From Allorhizobium sonneratiae (GTDB lineage Bacteria; Pseudomonadota; Alphaproteobacteria; Rhizobiales; Rhizobiaceae): 64,000 nt of DNA. A program made the position numbers and the translations under genes. The stretch spans positions 62,001 through 126,000 of the forward strand of contig NZ_JAMKOJ010000010.1 in NCBI RefSeq assembly GCF_023700755.1, written 5' to 3'. The notes under the pieces are model-generated. The model worked only from the letters and a program-made list of their open reading frames with translations, had not been told where the DNA came from and did no database searches. The first letter of the stretch is position 1. Every line of letters starts with the position of its first letter. Shown piece by piece: positions 16,408-25,316 of the stretch.

Positions 16408-19062
16408 TCATTCCGCGGCAATCGGGCGGGCCGCATCGATGATCCTGCGAAGATCGCCCCGGCAGGAGCCGCAACCGGTTCCGGCATTGACCGCCTCGCC
16501 GACCGCCTCCACCGTGGTGCATCCCGCCATCATCGCCGCCGTGATCTGGTGGATACCGACGTTGAAACAGGCACAGACGATGGCGCCCCTGTCGGCTTGG
16601 CCTGCACCTGCGCGGCTGGCGACGATGCGCGAACGCGCCATAAGATCGCAAAAGGACGGACCAAGCTGTTCCACCGCCCATTGCCGGGAGACCGGCACAG
16701 GTGTTTTTGCCAGAAACAGAGCGGCCACCAGTCGTTCACCGTCAAAAAAAGCAAGCCGCGTCTCGCCTGCCCTGATATCGGCATAGGTGACCAGTTCTGC
16801 CGTCTGCGAGATCGAAAAGGCCTGCCGCGCCCATGCCTCCCAGCCCTCAGAGAGCGGATCGCCTGCCAGTTCCAGCCGCCAGCCACCCTCAGTGCGCGCC
16901 AGCGCCCAGTAAGAAAAATCGGCCAGTCCGGACGGTTTTTCTGCCGCCACGGCAAAGCCGTATAGGGCAGGACGAAGGGCGCAAAGCCGCACGGCGGCGG
17001 ATTTCAGCGCCGGTTGGCCGGAGACCGGATCGGTCCGCGACGGCGCAAGCGTGTCAATGCGGGCAAGGCCTGCATTTTCATCCGACCAGTGGATCGGGGC
17101 AAACACCGCGCCGCGCCGCTGCCGTTCGGTTAAAAGGGCGCGAAGCCGCACAAGACCTCCGGTTTGACTGGAGATCTCCACCAATGCGGCATCCTCGATG
17201 CCAAGCGGCTTTGCATCTGCGGGATGGATTTCCACGAAAGGTTCGGCCATATGGGCCGAGAGGCGGGCGCTTTTGCCCGTTCGGGTCATGGTGTGCCACT
17301 GGTCGCGAATGCGCCCCGTATTGAGGATGAAGGGAAAATCAGCCGTCTGCGGTGTCGGCATCACCGCGTCCAGCGTCACAAACCGCGCCTTGCCATCCGC
17401 ATGATAAAAACCGCCCTCGGCAAAAAACCGGGTAATCGGCTCCCTGCCGCGTGGCTGCGGCCATTGAAAGGGGGGGAGCGTCTCATAATCTGCCGTTGCG
17501 AGGTCGGCATAAGCGCTGATGTCGAAATCCCGTTCGCCGTCATTCTCGAAGCCGGACAAGGCCGCGTGTTCGGCAAAAATCTCTGCCGGAGACGCATAGT
17601 CGAAGCCGGAAAAGCCCATGCGCTTTGCCACCTCGGCCATCTGCCACCAATCCGCCCTTGCCGCACCGGGGACAGACAGAAAAGGCCGCTGACGGGACAT
17701 CCGCCGTTCGGAATTGGTCACTGTGCCGCTCTTTTCACCCCAGCCGCTGGCGGGCAACAGCACATGGGCAAGCCTTGCCGTATCCGTATCGGCCTGTATG
17801 TCGGAGACCACGACGAAGGGGCAGGCAGCAATCGCCGCCCTCACCCGATCGGCATCTGGCATGGAAACGACCGGGTTGGTGGACATGATCCACAGCGCCT
17901 TGATCCGCCCATCGGCAACCGCTTCGAACATCTCCACGGCCTTGAGGCCCGGTTTTTCGGCGATGCGCGGCGCCTTCCAGAAGCGCTGTACCCGCTCGCG
18001 ATGGACCGGGTTTTCAAGCACCATATGAACGGCCAGCATATTGGCAAGCCCGCCCACTTCGCGCCCGCCCATGGCGTTTGGCTGGCCGGTCAGGGAAAAC
18101 GGCCCCATGCCCGGCCTGCCGATGCGCCCCGTTGCCAGATGGCAGTTGATGATGGCATTGACCTTGTCGGTGCCGATGGCGGATTGATTGACCCCCTGAC
18201 TGTAGCAGGTCACCACCTTTTCGCTTGCGCCAAACAGGCGGAAAAATGCCTCTCTGTCTTCAAGGGATAATCCCGTCGCCGTGGCCTGGGCTGTGCCCAT
18301 CCGCCTTGCCGCCGCAACGGCCTCGTTAAAACCCTGCGTATGGCGCTCGATATAGCCCTCATCCAGCAGCGCATGCTCCGCAAGCCAGACAAAGAGTTCG
18401 TTGAACAGCGCCACATCACCATCCGGGGCAATGGCAAGAGACAGATCGGCAATATCCGCAGTCGCGGTGCGGCGCGGATCGATCACCACCACCTTCATCT
18501 GCGGGCGTTTCGCCTTGGCGGCGCAAAGCCGCTGATAGAGCACGGGATGGCACCAGCCCATGTTGGAGCCGACCAGCACGACCATATCGGCCAGTTCCAG
18601 ATCCTCATAGGTTCCCGGCACGGTATCGGCGCCGAAAGCGCGGCGATGCCCGGCGACGGACGAGGCCATGCACAGTCTGGAATTGGTGTCGATATTGGCT
18701 GAGCCGATAAAGCCCTTCATCAGCTTGTTGGCGACGTAATAATCCTCCGTCAACAATTGGCCGGAAACGTAGAAAGCCACCGCATCCGGCCCATGCTCTG
18801 CCATCACATGCGAAAAGCGCTGCGCCACCAGATCGAGCGCCGCATCCCAGCCGGAGGCTTTGCCATGGACCATCGGTTGAAGCGCCCGGCCTTCCAGTCC
18901 GAGTGTTTCGGCCAGTGCCGAGCCTTTCGAGCAGAGCCTGCCGAAATTGGCCGGATGATCGGGATCGCCGCGGACGCTGACGGCGCCATCGTCATCCACT
19001 TTGGCAATCACCCCGCAGCCAACGCCGCAATAGGGGCAGGTGGTTCTGGTTTCAGTGGGCAT
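16408..19062 (-). CDS. nasA: Assimilatory nitrate reductase, molybdopterin catalytic subunit
   Basis: An 884-aa cytoplasmic enzyme that reduces nitrate to nitrite. The N-terminal [4Fe-4S] ligands are C9, C12, C16 and C44 (TCPYCGVGCGV). The molybdopterin-binding core includes GSANIDTNSRLCMASSVAG and the CYSQGVNQSAIGTDKVNAI region, and a molydopterin-dinucleotide-binding domain follows near 590-700. The C terminus carries a BFD-type [2Fe-2S] domain with C830, C832, C864 and C867, as in NasA enzymes of the Klebsiella type. A strong GAGGAG precedes the ATG. It is the last gene of the nrtA-to-nasA block, separated from nirD by about 160 bp containing a repeat hairpin. Confidence 0.95.
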   Translation of the reverse strand: MPTETRTTCPYCGVGCGVIAKVDDDGAVSVRGDPDHPANFGRLCSKGSALAETLGLEGRALQPMVHGKASGWDAALDLVAQRFSHVMAEHGPDAVAFYVSGQLLTEDYYVANKLMKGFIGSANIDTNSRLCMASSVAGHRRAFGADTVPGTYEDLELADMVVLVGSNMGWCHPVLYQRLCAAKAKRPQMKVVVIDPRRTATADIADLSLAIAPDGDVALFNELFVWLAEHALLDEGYIERHTQGFNEAVAAARRMGTAQATATGLSLEDREAFFRLFGASEKVVTCYSQGVNQSAIGTDKVNAIINCHLATGRIGRPGMGPFSLTGQPNAMGGREVGGLANMLAVHMVLENPVHRERVQRFWKAPRIAEKPGLKAVEMFEAVADGRIKALWIMSTNPVVSMPDADRVRAAIAACPFVVVSDIQADTDTARLAHVLLPASGWGEKSGTVTNSERRMSRQRPFLSVPGAARADWWQMAEVAKRMGFSGFDYASPAEIFAEHAALSGFENDGERDFDISAYADLATADYETLPPFQWPQPRGREPITRFFAEGGFYHADGKARFVTLDAVMPTPQTADFPFILNTGRIRDQWHTMTRTGKSARLSAHMAEPFVEIHPADAKPLGIEDAALVEISSQTGGLVRLRALLTERQRRGAVFAPIHWSDENAGLARIDTLAPSRTDPVSGQPALKSAAVRLCALRPALYGFAVAAEKPSGLADFSYWALARTEGGWRLELAGDPLSEGWEAWARQAFSISQTAELVTYADIRAGETRLAFFDGERLVAALFLAKTPVPVSRQWAVEQLGPSFCDLMARSRIVASRAGAGQADRGAIVCACFNVGIHQITAAMMAGCTTVEAVGEAVNAGTGCGSCRGDLRRIIDAARPIAAE

Positions 19063-19176
19063 TCTTGCTCCTCACCGGGATGTTTGCTGATCGACACTTG
19101 CCACGTTCTCCGCCGCCGTCATGGTCTCGCCTGACCCAACCATCTAAGGTGTTTAAGGCATGGGATACGGCAGCAG

Positions 19177-19199
19177 ATCCTCGGGACAGGCCCGAGGAT
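19177..19199. repeat. Rhizobial palindromic repeat between nirD and nasA
   Basis: ATCCTCGGG-acagg-CCCGAGGAT is a perfect 9-bp inverted repeat flanked by CAGCAG and GACG. It resembles the common rhizobial intergenic element with a CCTCGGG/CCCGAGG core. In the nas transcript it would form a strong hairpin between nirD and nasA and could affect their relative mRNA levels. Confidence 0.6.
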
Positions 19200-19223
19200 G
19201 ACGAATCTGCGCGAGGTGGCGCC

Positions 19224-19562
19224 TCACTCTGCCGCCACCATCATCCGGCTCTTCAGACGGATGGACAGCGCACCGCTATCATTGCGAATGGCAATGGTTG
19301 CCACCGCCCCCTCATCCGCGCCAAGCGCCTTGCCGCTTTCCAGCGAGATCACCCAGTTGTGCAGCGGACAGGTGACGGATGTGCCATGCACGATGCCTTC
19401 CGAAAGCGGCCCGCCCTTGTGCGGGCAGCGGTTTTCGATGGCGAAGACCTCGTTGTCAGCGGTGCGGAACACGGCGATCTTGCCCAAAGGGGTCTTGACG
19501 CAGCGCGAACCGCGCAGCGGAATGTCCTCGATCCGGCCAATGACGATCCAGTTGTCTTCCAT
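19224..19562 (-). CDS. nirD: Nitrite reductase (NADH) small subunit
   Basis: A 112-aa Rieske-type protein that partners NirB in reducing nitrite to ammonium. The [2Fe-2S] ligands are complete: C46-x-H48 (CPHKGG) and C65-x2-H68 (CPLHNW). The frame is open far upstream, but the ATG at 19562 (MEDNWIVIGRIEDIP) matches the family N terminus and follows the nirB stop by only 4 bp. Many NirD proteins have lost these ligands, so a full Rieske set is worth noting. Confidence 0.93.
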   Translation of the reverse strand: MEDNWIVIGRIEDIPLRGSRCVKTPLGKIAVFRTADNEVFAIENRCPHKGGPLSEGIVHGTSVTCPLHNWVISLESGKALGADEGAVATIAIRNDSGALSIRLKSRMMVAAE

Positions 19563-19566
19563 GATC

Positions 19567-22026
19567 TCACTCCGCGGCTTCACATTGACCGATGGAAGCC
19601 ATCGGCTTGAACTCATGCTTGTCCTTGCCGGAGACGCGCTCCGACCAGGGATCGACCTGGGCGAATTTTTGCGAAAAAACGAAACGGTCGAAATAGGCGC
19701 GCCGCTTGTCTGCGTCCTCCATGATCTGGCGACGCACCTCGTCATAGCCGATACGCTTGGCCCATTTGTAGATGCGTTCCAGATAACGGGCCTGCTCGCG
19801 ATACATCTGGGTCAGCGCCACGATATGCTCCAGCGCCTCCTCCTCCGTTTTGACGAGACCCAGCACCTCCGTCCCCTTGATGTCGAGACCGGCAGCCCCG
19901 GCAAAATGGATCTCGAAGCCTGAATCAACACAGATGACGCCGATATCCTTGCAGGTCGCCTCGGCGCAATTGCGCGGACAACCGGAAACGGCAAGCTTCA
20001 CCTTGGCCGGCGTCCAGGAGCCCCACATGAATTTCTCAAGCTTTATGCCAAGCCCGGTGGAATCCTGCGTGCCAAAGCGGCACCATTGCTCTCCCACGCA
20101 GGTTTTTACCGTGCGCAACCCCTTGGCATAGGCCTGACCGGAGATGAAACCGGCCTTGCCGAGATCGGCCCAGACGGCGGGCAGGTCTTCCTTTTCGATG
20201 CCGAGAAGATCGATGCGCTGACCGCCGGTGACCTTGACCATCGGGATTTCGAACTTGTCCACCACATCGGCAATGGCGCGAAGCTCGGCCGCCGAGGTGA
20301 CACCGCCCCACATGCGCGGCACGACGGAATAGGTGCCGTCCTTCTGGATATTGGCATGCACCCGCTCGTTGATGAAACGGGACTGGTAGTCATCGGCATA
20401 CTCATCCGGCCAGTCGCAGACGAGGTAATAGTTCAGCGCCGGGCGGCATTTGGCGCAGCCGCAGGAGGTCTTCCATTCCAGTTCCTGCATCACGGCGGGG
20501 ATGGTCTTCAGCCCCTTGGCCTTGATCAGGCGGCGCACATCGTCATGGCCAAGCTCGGTGCAGGGGCACATGGGCGTGACTGCCTTCGGGTTATAGGCAT
20601 CGCCCAGGGTCAGCGCCATCACCTGTTCGACGAGACCGGTGCAATTGCCGCAGGAGGCGGAGGCTTTCGTATGGGCACGCACCTCATCCAGCGCGGTCAG
20701 GCCCTTTTCCGTGATGGTGGTGACGATCCTGCCCTTGCAGACGCCGTTGCAGCCGCAGATTTCCGCATCATCCGGCAAGGCTGCAACGGCCGCCATAGGG
20801 TCCAGCGGAGTGCCTCCCTGATAGGACTGGCCGAAAATCAGCGTGTCGCGCATGGCGGAAATATCGGTGGCCTTCTTCATCAGGTCGAAGAACCACGAGC
20901 CATCGGCGGTCTCGCCGTAGAGCACCGCGCCGATGATGCGATTGTCTTTCAGCACCAGCCGCTTGTAAATGCCGGCACTGGCATCGCGCAGCACAATCTC
21001 CTCGCGGTCGGGGGCTTCGGCGAAATCGCCGGCAGAAAAGAGGTTGATACCGGTGACCTTCAGCTTGGTATTGGTGACAGAGCCGTGATAGTCGGCGTGA
21101 CCGCCGCTCAGCCGGTCGGCCAGCACGCGGGCGCTTTCATAAAGCGGTGCAACCAGTCCGTAGCACTGGCCGCGATGCTCGGCGCATTCGCCGAGCGCGT
21201 AGATCGCGGCATCGGAGGTCTGCATGCCGTCATCGACGACAATGCCGCGATTGACGGCAAGCCCGGCGTCCTTCGCCAGTTGCGCCGCGGGACGAATGCC
21301 GACCGCCATGACGACCATGTCGCCGTCAATGATCCGGCCATCCTCAAGCTCGATGCCTTCCACCCTGTCGGTACCGAGGATCGCCTTCGTATTGGCCTTG
21401 GTGATGATCTCGATGCCGCGTTCGGTCAGCGCCTTTTCCAACAGATAGGCGGCGGCGGGGTCGAGCTGCCGCTCCATGATCGTCGGCATGAGGTGAATGA
21501 CGGTCACCTCCATGCCCTGCCGCTTCAGCCCGTAAGCGGCCTCAAGGCCCAGAAGTCCCGCCCCGATGACGATGGCGCGGCCACCGCTCTTGGCCTTGAC
21601 CAGCATGTTTTCGACATCGTCGAGATCGCGATAGGCGAGAACGCCGGGAAGCTGATGGCCGGGAACCGGAATGATGAAGGGCAGCGAGCCGGTGGCAATC
21701 ACCAGCCGGTCGTAAGAGGCCGTGACGCCATTGGCGGCGGTGACGGTCCTGGCGTGACGGTCGATTTCCGTCACCTTCGCGCCCTTGTGCAGCCTCACAC
21801 CATGGGCCGCATACCATTCATCCGTATGGATGATGATATCCTCATAGGATTTCTCGCCCGACAGGACGGGTGACAGCATGATGCGGTCGTAATTGACGCG
21901 CGGTTCGGCATTGAAGATCGTCACCTCATAGAGGCCGGGGGCCTGTTCAAAGAGGTGCTCCAGCATCCGCCCCGGCGCCATGCCATTGCCGATGATGACC
22001 AGTTTTTCTGTCCGTTTATCCAGCAT
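19567..22026 (-). CDS. nirB: Nitrite reductase (NADH) large subunit
   Basis: An 819-aa cytoplasmic siroheme enzyme that reduces nitrite to ammonium with NADH. Domain order: FAD/NADH oxidoreductase fold (IGNGMAPG at 12-19, later VIGAGLLGLEAAYGL), two BFD-like [2Fe-2S] regions (CGCNGVCKG and CGNCTGLVEQV), and a C-terminal siroheme/[4Fe-4S] module with CVGEQWC and GCPRNCAEA supplying the cluster cysteines. ATG at 22026 with AGGA upstream is preferred over the longer frame from 22065. It is 4 bp from nrtD upstream and from nirD downstream. Confidence 0.95.
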   Translation of the reverse strand: MLDKRTEKLVIIGNGMAPGRMLEHLFEQAPGLYEVTIFNAEPRVNYDRIMLSPVLSGEKSYEDIIIHTDEWYAAHGVRLHKGAKVTEIDRHARTVTAANGVTASYDRLVIATGSLPFIIPVPGHQLPGVLAYRDLDDVENMLVKAKSGGRAIVIGAGLLGLEAAYGLKRQGMEVTVIHLMPTIMERQLDPAAAYLLEKALTERGIEIITKANTKAILGTDRVEGIELEDGRIIDGDMVVMAVGIRPAAQLAKDAGLAVNRGIVVDDGMQTSDAAIYALGECAEHRGQCYGLVAPLYESARVLADRLSGGHADYHGSVTNTKLKVTGINLFSAGDFAEAPDREEIVLRDASAGIYKRLVLKDNRIIGAVLYGETADGSWFFDLMKKATDISAMRDTLIFGQSYQGGTPLDPMAAVAALPDDAEICGCNGVCKGRIVTTITEKGLTALDEVRAHTKASASCGNCTGLVEQVMALTLGDAYNPKAVTPMCPCTELGHDDVRRLIKAKGLKTIPAVMQELEWKTSCGCAKCRPALNYYLVCDWPDEYADDYQSRFINERVHANIQKDGTYSVVPRMWGGVTSAAELRAIADVVDKFEIPMVKVTGGQRIDLLGIEKEDLPAVWADLGKAGFISGQAYAKGLRTVKTCVGEQWCRFGTQDSTGLGIKLEKFMWGSWTPAKVKLAVSGCPRNCAEATCKDIGVICVDSGFEIHFAGAAGLDIKGTEVLGLVKTEEEALEHIVALTQMYREQARYLERIYKWAKRIGYDEVRRQIMEDADKRRAYFDRFVFSQKFAQVDPWSERVSGKDKHEFKPMASIGQCEAAE

Positions 22027-22030
22027 GGTC

Positions 22031-22828
22031 CTACTCCGCGGCTTCGACGAAGCGGTGACGTTCATAGAGGAACTTCAGCACGGCCTCGCGGGATTTCAGA
22101 TAGGTTCGGTCACCCGCCAGCGCGATGCGGTCGCGCGGACGCGGGATCGGCACGTCAAGCACCTCGCCGATTTTTGCGGCAGGGCCGTTGGTCATCATCA
22201 CGATGCGGTCGGACAACAGCACGGCCTCATCCACATCATGGGTGATCATGATCATGGTATTGCCGAGCCTTGTATGGATTTCCATCACCGCATCCTGCAA
22301 ATGGGCGCGGGTCAGCGCATCGAGCGCCCCGAACGGCTCGTCGAGCAGCAGGATTTTCGGCTCCATGGAAAGGGCGCGGGCAATGCCGACCCGCTGTTTC
22401 ATGCCGCCGGAGATTTCGGACGGACGCTTGTCTTTGGCATGGCCCATCTGCACAAGGTCGAGATTGCGCATCACCCAGTCATGCTTTTCCGCCTTGCTTT
22501 TCTTACCGGCAAACACCTTGGAAACGGCAAGATTGACGTTTTCATAGACCGTCAGCCACGGCAGCAGCGAGTGGTTCTGAAACACCACCGCCCGTTCCGG
22601 CCCCGGCGCGTTGACCTCCTGATTTTCCAGCAGCACCGCACCGCTCGTCACCCGCGTCAACCCGGCAATCAGGTTCAAAAGCGTGGACTTGCCACAGCCG
22701 GAATGGCCGATGATCGAGACGAACTCGCCCTTTTCAATGGTGAGCGTCACATCCTTCAGCACCTCGGTTTTGACACCGCCGCGCTCGAAGCTTTTATCGA
22801 TATGGTCGATTTTCAGATAAACACTCAT
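22031..22828 (-). CDS. nrtD: Nitrate ABC transporter ATP-binding protein
   Basis: A 265-aa ATPase of the nitrate/taurine/bicarbonate importer family. It has Walker A GHSGCGKST (41-49), signature ISGGM (139-143), Walker B ILLLDE (159-164) and an H-loop MITHDVDEAV. It lacks the extra binding-protein domain of cyanobacterial NrtC. The frame contains three closely spaced ATGs; the one at 22828 is best placed relative to AAAGG. Its start region overlaps the end of nrtB. Confidence 0.92.
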   Translation of the reverse strand: MSVYLKIDHIDKSFERGGVKTEVLKDVTLTIEKGEFVSIIGHSGCGKSTLLNLIAGLTRVTSGAVLLENQEVNAPGPERAVVFQNHSLLPWLTVYENVNLAVSKVFAGKKSKAEKHDWVMRNLDLVQMGHAKDKRPSEISGGMKQRVGIARALSMEPKILLLDEPFGALDALTRAHLQDAVMEIHTRLGNTMIMITHDVDEAVLLSDRIVMMTNGPAAKIGEVLDVPIPRPRDRIALAGDRTYLKSREAVLKFLYERHRFVEAAE

Positions 22829-22833
22829 CACCA

Positions 22834-23736
22834 TCATCCTTTAGAGGTGCCGCGGGTGATGACGCTGCCCACAAACGCCACCAGCTTGTCGAGAATGAAG
22901 CCGGTGACGCCGATATAGGCGAGCGCCACGATGATGTCGGAGAGGCGTGACGAATTCCACGCATCCCAGATGAAGAAGCCGATGCCGACGCCGCCGGTCA
23001 GCATTTCGGCGGCAACGATGGCCAGCCAGGACAGGCCGATACCGATGCGAAGCCCGGTGAAGATGTAAGGGGCAGCAGCCGGCACCATGATGCGAAGGAA
23101 AAATTCCAGCGGGTTCAGCCGCAGCACGCGGGCAATATTGCGGTAATCCTCGGGGATATTGCGCACGCCGACGGCGGTGTTGATGATCACCGGCCAGATG
23201 GAGGTGATGAAGATGACGAAAACCGCCGAGGGATTGGCGCTCTGGAAAGCCGCCAGCGACAGCGGCAGCCAGGCCAGCGGCGGCACGGTGCGCAGCACCT
23301 GAAAGATCGGATCGAGACCGCGCATGGCCCAGACCGACTGGCCGATGACAGCGCCGATCACGACACCGACCAGCGCCGCCAGACCGAAGCCGATCCCCAC
23401 CCTTTGCAGCGACACCAGCACCCGCCAGGCAAGGCCGATATCCTGCGAGCCGTTGTCATAGAAAGGCTGGGTAATCAGATCGTGCGAATCCTGCCAGACC
23501 TGTGAGGGCGGCGGCAGGCTGGCGCCCAGCCCCGAACAGCTGATCTGCCAGAACGCCATCATCGCCACCAGAATGACCAGCGGCGGCAGCACATTGCGCA
23601 ACAGGACAAGGCCGATGCGTTTTGCCACAAGGCGTTGCCGGTGCGGCCGGTTGAGCGGCACCACGGTTGCAGCCTGCGCCGAAGCGGCAGACGCGGCCAT
23701 GGCGGATGGGTCCAGTTTGCGGGCGGTTGCGGTCAT
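22834..23736 (-). CDS. nrtB: Nitrate ABC transporter permease
   Basis: A 300-aa inner-membrane permease of the NrtB/SsuC type. A 60-residue Ala-rich N terminus leads to about six membrane segments, and the EAA loop reads EDYRNIARVLRLNPLEFFLR. The ATG at 23736 follows GGAGACC. The frame continues to 23910, but that part overlaps nrtA and is not family-like. It lies 10 bp after the nrtA stop. Confidence 0.92.
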   Translation of the reverse strand: MTATARKLDPSAMAASAASAQAATVVPLNRPHRQRLVAKRIGLVLLRNVLPPLVILVAMMAFWQISCSGLGASLPPPSQVWQDSHDLITQPFYDNGSQDIGLAWRVLVSLQRVGIGFGLAALVGVVIGAVIGQSVWAMRGLDPIFQVLRTVPPLAWLPLSLAAFQSANPSAVFVIFITSIWPVIINTAVGVRNIPEDYRNIARVLRLNPLEFFLRIMVPAAAPYIFTGLRIGIGLSWLAIVAAEMLTGGVGIGFFIWDAWNSSRLSDIIVALAYIGVTGFILDKLVAFVGSVITRGTSKG

Positions 23737-23746
23737 GGCGGTCTCC

Positions 23747-25045
23747 TCACACGATGGTCTTGATGGCCAGACTGTCGAGATAGGCCTTGGGGTTTTCCGG
23801 ATCGAAAACCTTGCCGTCGAAAAAGGTCTCCTTGCCCCTGGAGGTGGAGGTGGGGATGTCGGCTGCGGCAATGCCGAGCGTTTTGGCCGCAGCGCGCCAC
23901 AGTTCCTCACGGTTCACTTGGTCCACCATCGCCTTGATGTCGGTATCGGCGGCAAAATGGCCCCAGCGGATGTTTTCGGTGATGAACCAGGCATCATGGC
24001 TCTTGAACGGATAGGAGGCGTGATCCTGCCAGAATTTCATCTGAAGGCCGGAATTTTTCACCACCCGGCCATTGCCGTAATTGATATCGCCCTTGAGGCG
24101 GCCGAGAATGTCTTTCACCGGCACGTTGAACCATTGCCGACTGCTGACGATTTTCGCCATTTCCTCCTTGTTTTCCATCTTGTCGCACCAGATCTGTGCT
24201 TCCATCACCGCCATGAGCATGGCCTGTGTGGCTTTCGGGTTTTTCTCCACCCAGTCGGTGCGCAGCGACAGCGCCTTTTCCGGGTGGCCCTTCCACAATT
24301 GGCCGGTGGTCAGGGCGCTGAAGCCGACACGCTGGTTGACGATCTGCTCGTTCCATGGCTCACCCACGCACAGCGCATCCATGTTGCCAATCTTCATATT
24401 GGCCACCATCTGCGGCGGCGGCACGACGATGGTCGACACATCCTTGTCCGGGTCGATGCCGCCGGCGGCCAGCCAGTAGCGCAGCCAGAGATCATGGGTG
24501 CCGCCGGGAAAGGTCATCGCCACCTTGACCTCATTGCCCTTGGCCTTCTTGGCGGCAAAGGCGGCTTTCAGTTTCGAGGCATCCAGCCCGACGCCGGTGG
24601 ACGCATACTCCTCAGCCACCGAAATGCCCTGCCCGTCGAGATTGAGCCGCAACAGCACCGACATCGGCACTTTCTGATTGTTCTGCGTCACCTTGCCCTC
24701 GGCGATCAGATAGGCCATCGGGGTGAGAAGATGGGCGCCATCAATGCCATTGGCCGCACCACCCAGCACCAGATTGTCGCGTGTCGAACCCCAGGAGGCC
24801 TGCTTGATGATCTGCACCTCGCTCAGACCATATTTGTCGAACAAGCCCTTTTCCTTGGCGATGATCAGCGGCGCCGCATCCGTCAGGGCAATATAGCCAA
24901 GCTTGACACCCTTGACCTCCGGGCCGGCATCTGCGGCAAAGGCGCCGGCGGGAAAGGCACTTTTGACAGCGCCGAGCAAAGCGGCCGTTGCTGTTTTCTT
25001 CAGGAGGCTGCGGCGGCTTGCATTCATTCCTGCAGTCTTCGTCAT
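23747..25045 (-). CDS. nrtA: Nitrate ABC transporter, substrate-binding protein
   Basis: A 432-aa periplasmic binding protein for nitrate or nitrite. The N terminus has a twin-arginine-like signal (SRRSLLKKTATAALLGAV) with likely cleavage after AGAFA. The mature part begins with VKLGYIALTDAAPLIIAKEK, the NrtA/CmpA fold. AGGGA lies about 10 bp before the ATG. It is the first gene of the nrtABD-nirBD-nasA operon and follows a leader of about 160 nt with a sigma-54 promoter and regulatory hairpins. It is a homologue of the neighbouring NasS, which has no signal peptide. Confidence 0.94.
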   Translation of the reverse strand: MTKTAGMNASRRSLLKKTATAALLGAVKSAFPAGAFAADAGPEVKGVKLGYIALTDAAPLIIAKEKGLFDKYGLSEVQIIKQASWGSTRDNLVLGGAANGIDGAHLLTPMAYLIAEGKVTQNNQKVPMSVLLRLNLDGQGISVAEEYASTGVGLDASKLKAAFAAKKAKGNEVKVAMTFPGGTHDLWLRYWLAAGGIDPDKDVSTIVVPPPQMVANMKIGNMDALCVGEPWNEQIVNQRVGFSALTTGQLWKGHPEKALSLRTDWVEKNPKATQAMLMAVMEAQIWCDKMENKEEMAKIVSSRQWFNVPVKDILGRLKGDINYGNGRVVKNSGLQMKFWQDHASYPFKSHDAWFITENIRWGHFAADTDIKAMVDQVNREELWRAAAKTLGIAAADIPTSTSRGKETFFDGKVFDPENPKAYLDSLAIKTIV

Positions 25046-25077
25046 GGCGAATTGTCCCTGATCGCATGGTGGAAAAC

Positions 25078-25124
25078 AAAAAAACGCCGCGTGCCAATCT
25101 CCCAGCCGGGCAAAGCCCGTCTGG
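25078..25124 (-). promoter_or_regulatory. Putative attenuator in the nrtA leader
   Basis: On the minus strand CCAGACGGGC pairs with GCCCGGCTGG around a TTT loop (25102-25124). The flanking TGCCA/TGGCA can extend the helix, and a run of seven T (25078-25084) follows a short GC-rich spacer. An alternative pairing of CGUC with GACG could compete with the stem. This fits a NasT-controlled terminator, though the gap between stem and U-run is longer than usual. Confidence 0.45.
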
Positions 25125-25187
25125 CAAAGAAGCCTGCGACGTCGGTGTCTGATGGTTCTGGCGCGTGTGAGGCGCTCATCTGCCTTG

Positions 25188-25203
25188 CGGTCGCCGTTGA
25201 CCG
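25188..25203 (-). promoter_or_regulatory. ANTAR-type hexaloop hairpin (NasT target) in nrtA leader
   Basis: On the minus strand CGGUC-AACGGC-GACCG forms a perfect 5-bp stem with a six-base loop that has A at position 1 and G at position 4, the signature of RNA hairpins bound by ANTAR proteins. It starts a few bases after the predicted sigma-54 transcription start. A second candidate stem (AGGC/GCCU, 25170-25185) follows, but its loop is 8 nt and less convincing. Confidence 0.65.
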
Positions 25204-25218
25204 GGGCAGAAATTAAAA

Positions 25219-25234
25219 AGCAAAAGCCGTGCCA
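25219..25234 (-). promoter_or_regulatory. Sigma-54 (RpoN) promoter of the nrtA operon
   Basis: On the minus strand TGGCACGGCTTTTGCT matches the -24/-12 consensus TGGCACG-N4-TTGCW, with the required GG-N10-GC spacing. The predicted start is near 25208, giving a leader of about 160 nt before nrtA. It implies NtrC-type activation under nitrogen limitation. Confidence 0.85.
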
Positions 25235-25316
25235 GTTTTGATTTTTCTATCTAACAAACTGATTTTTATTGCGTTTTAAAATAATCATTAGCTGCCTTAT
25301 TTTTGAGCCATTGGTT

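Noticed and set aside
20086-21873. 595-aa plus-strand frame opposite nirB
   Set aside because: Shadow of nirB; nirB has complete FAD, Fe-S and siroheme motifs in the other strand.
25102-25124. Treating the nrtA leader hairpin as a proven terminator
   Set aside because: The stem is strong but the U-run lies about 17 bases further downstream; kept only as a putative attenuator.
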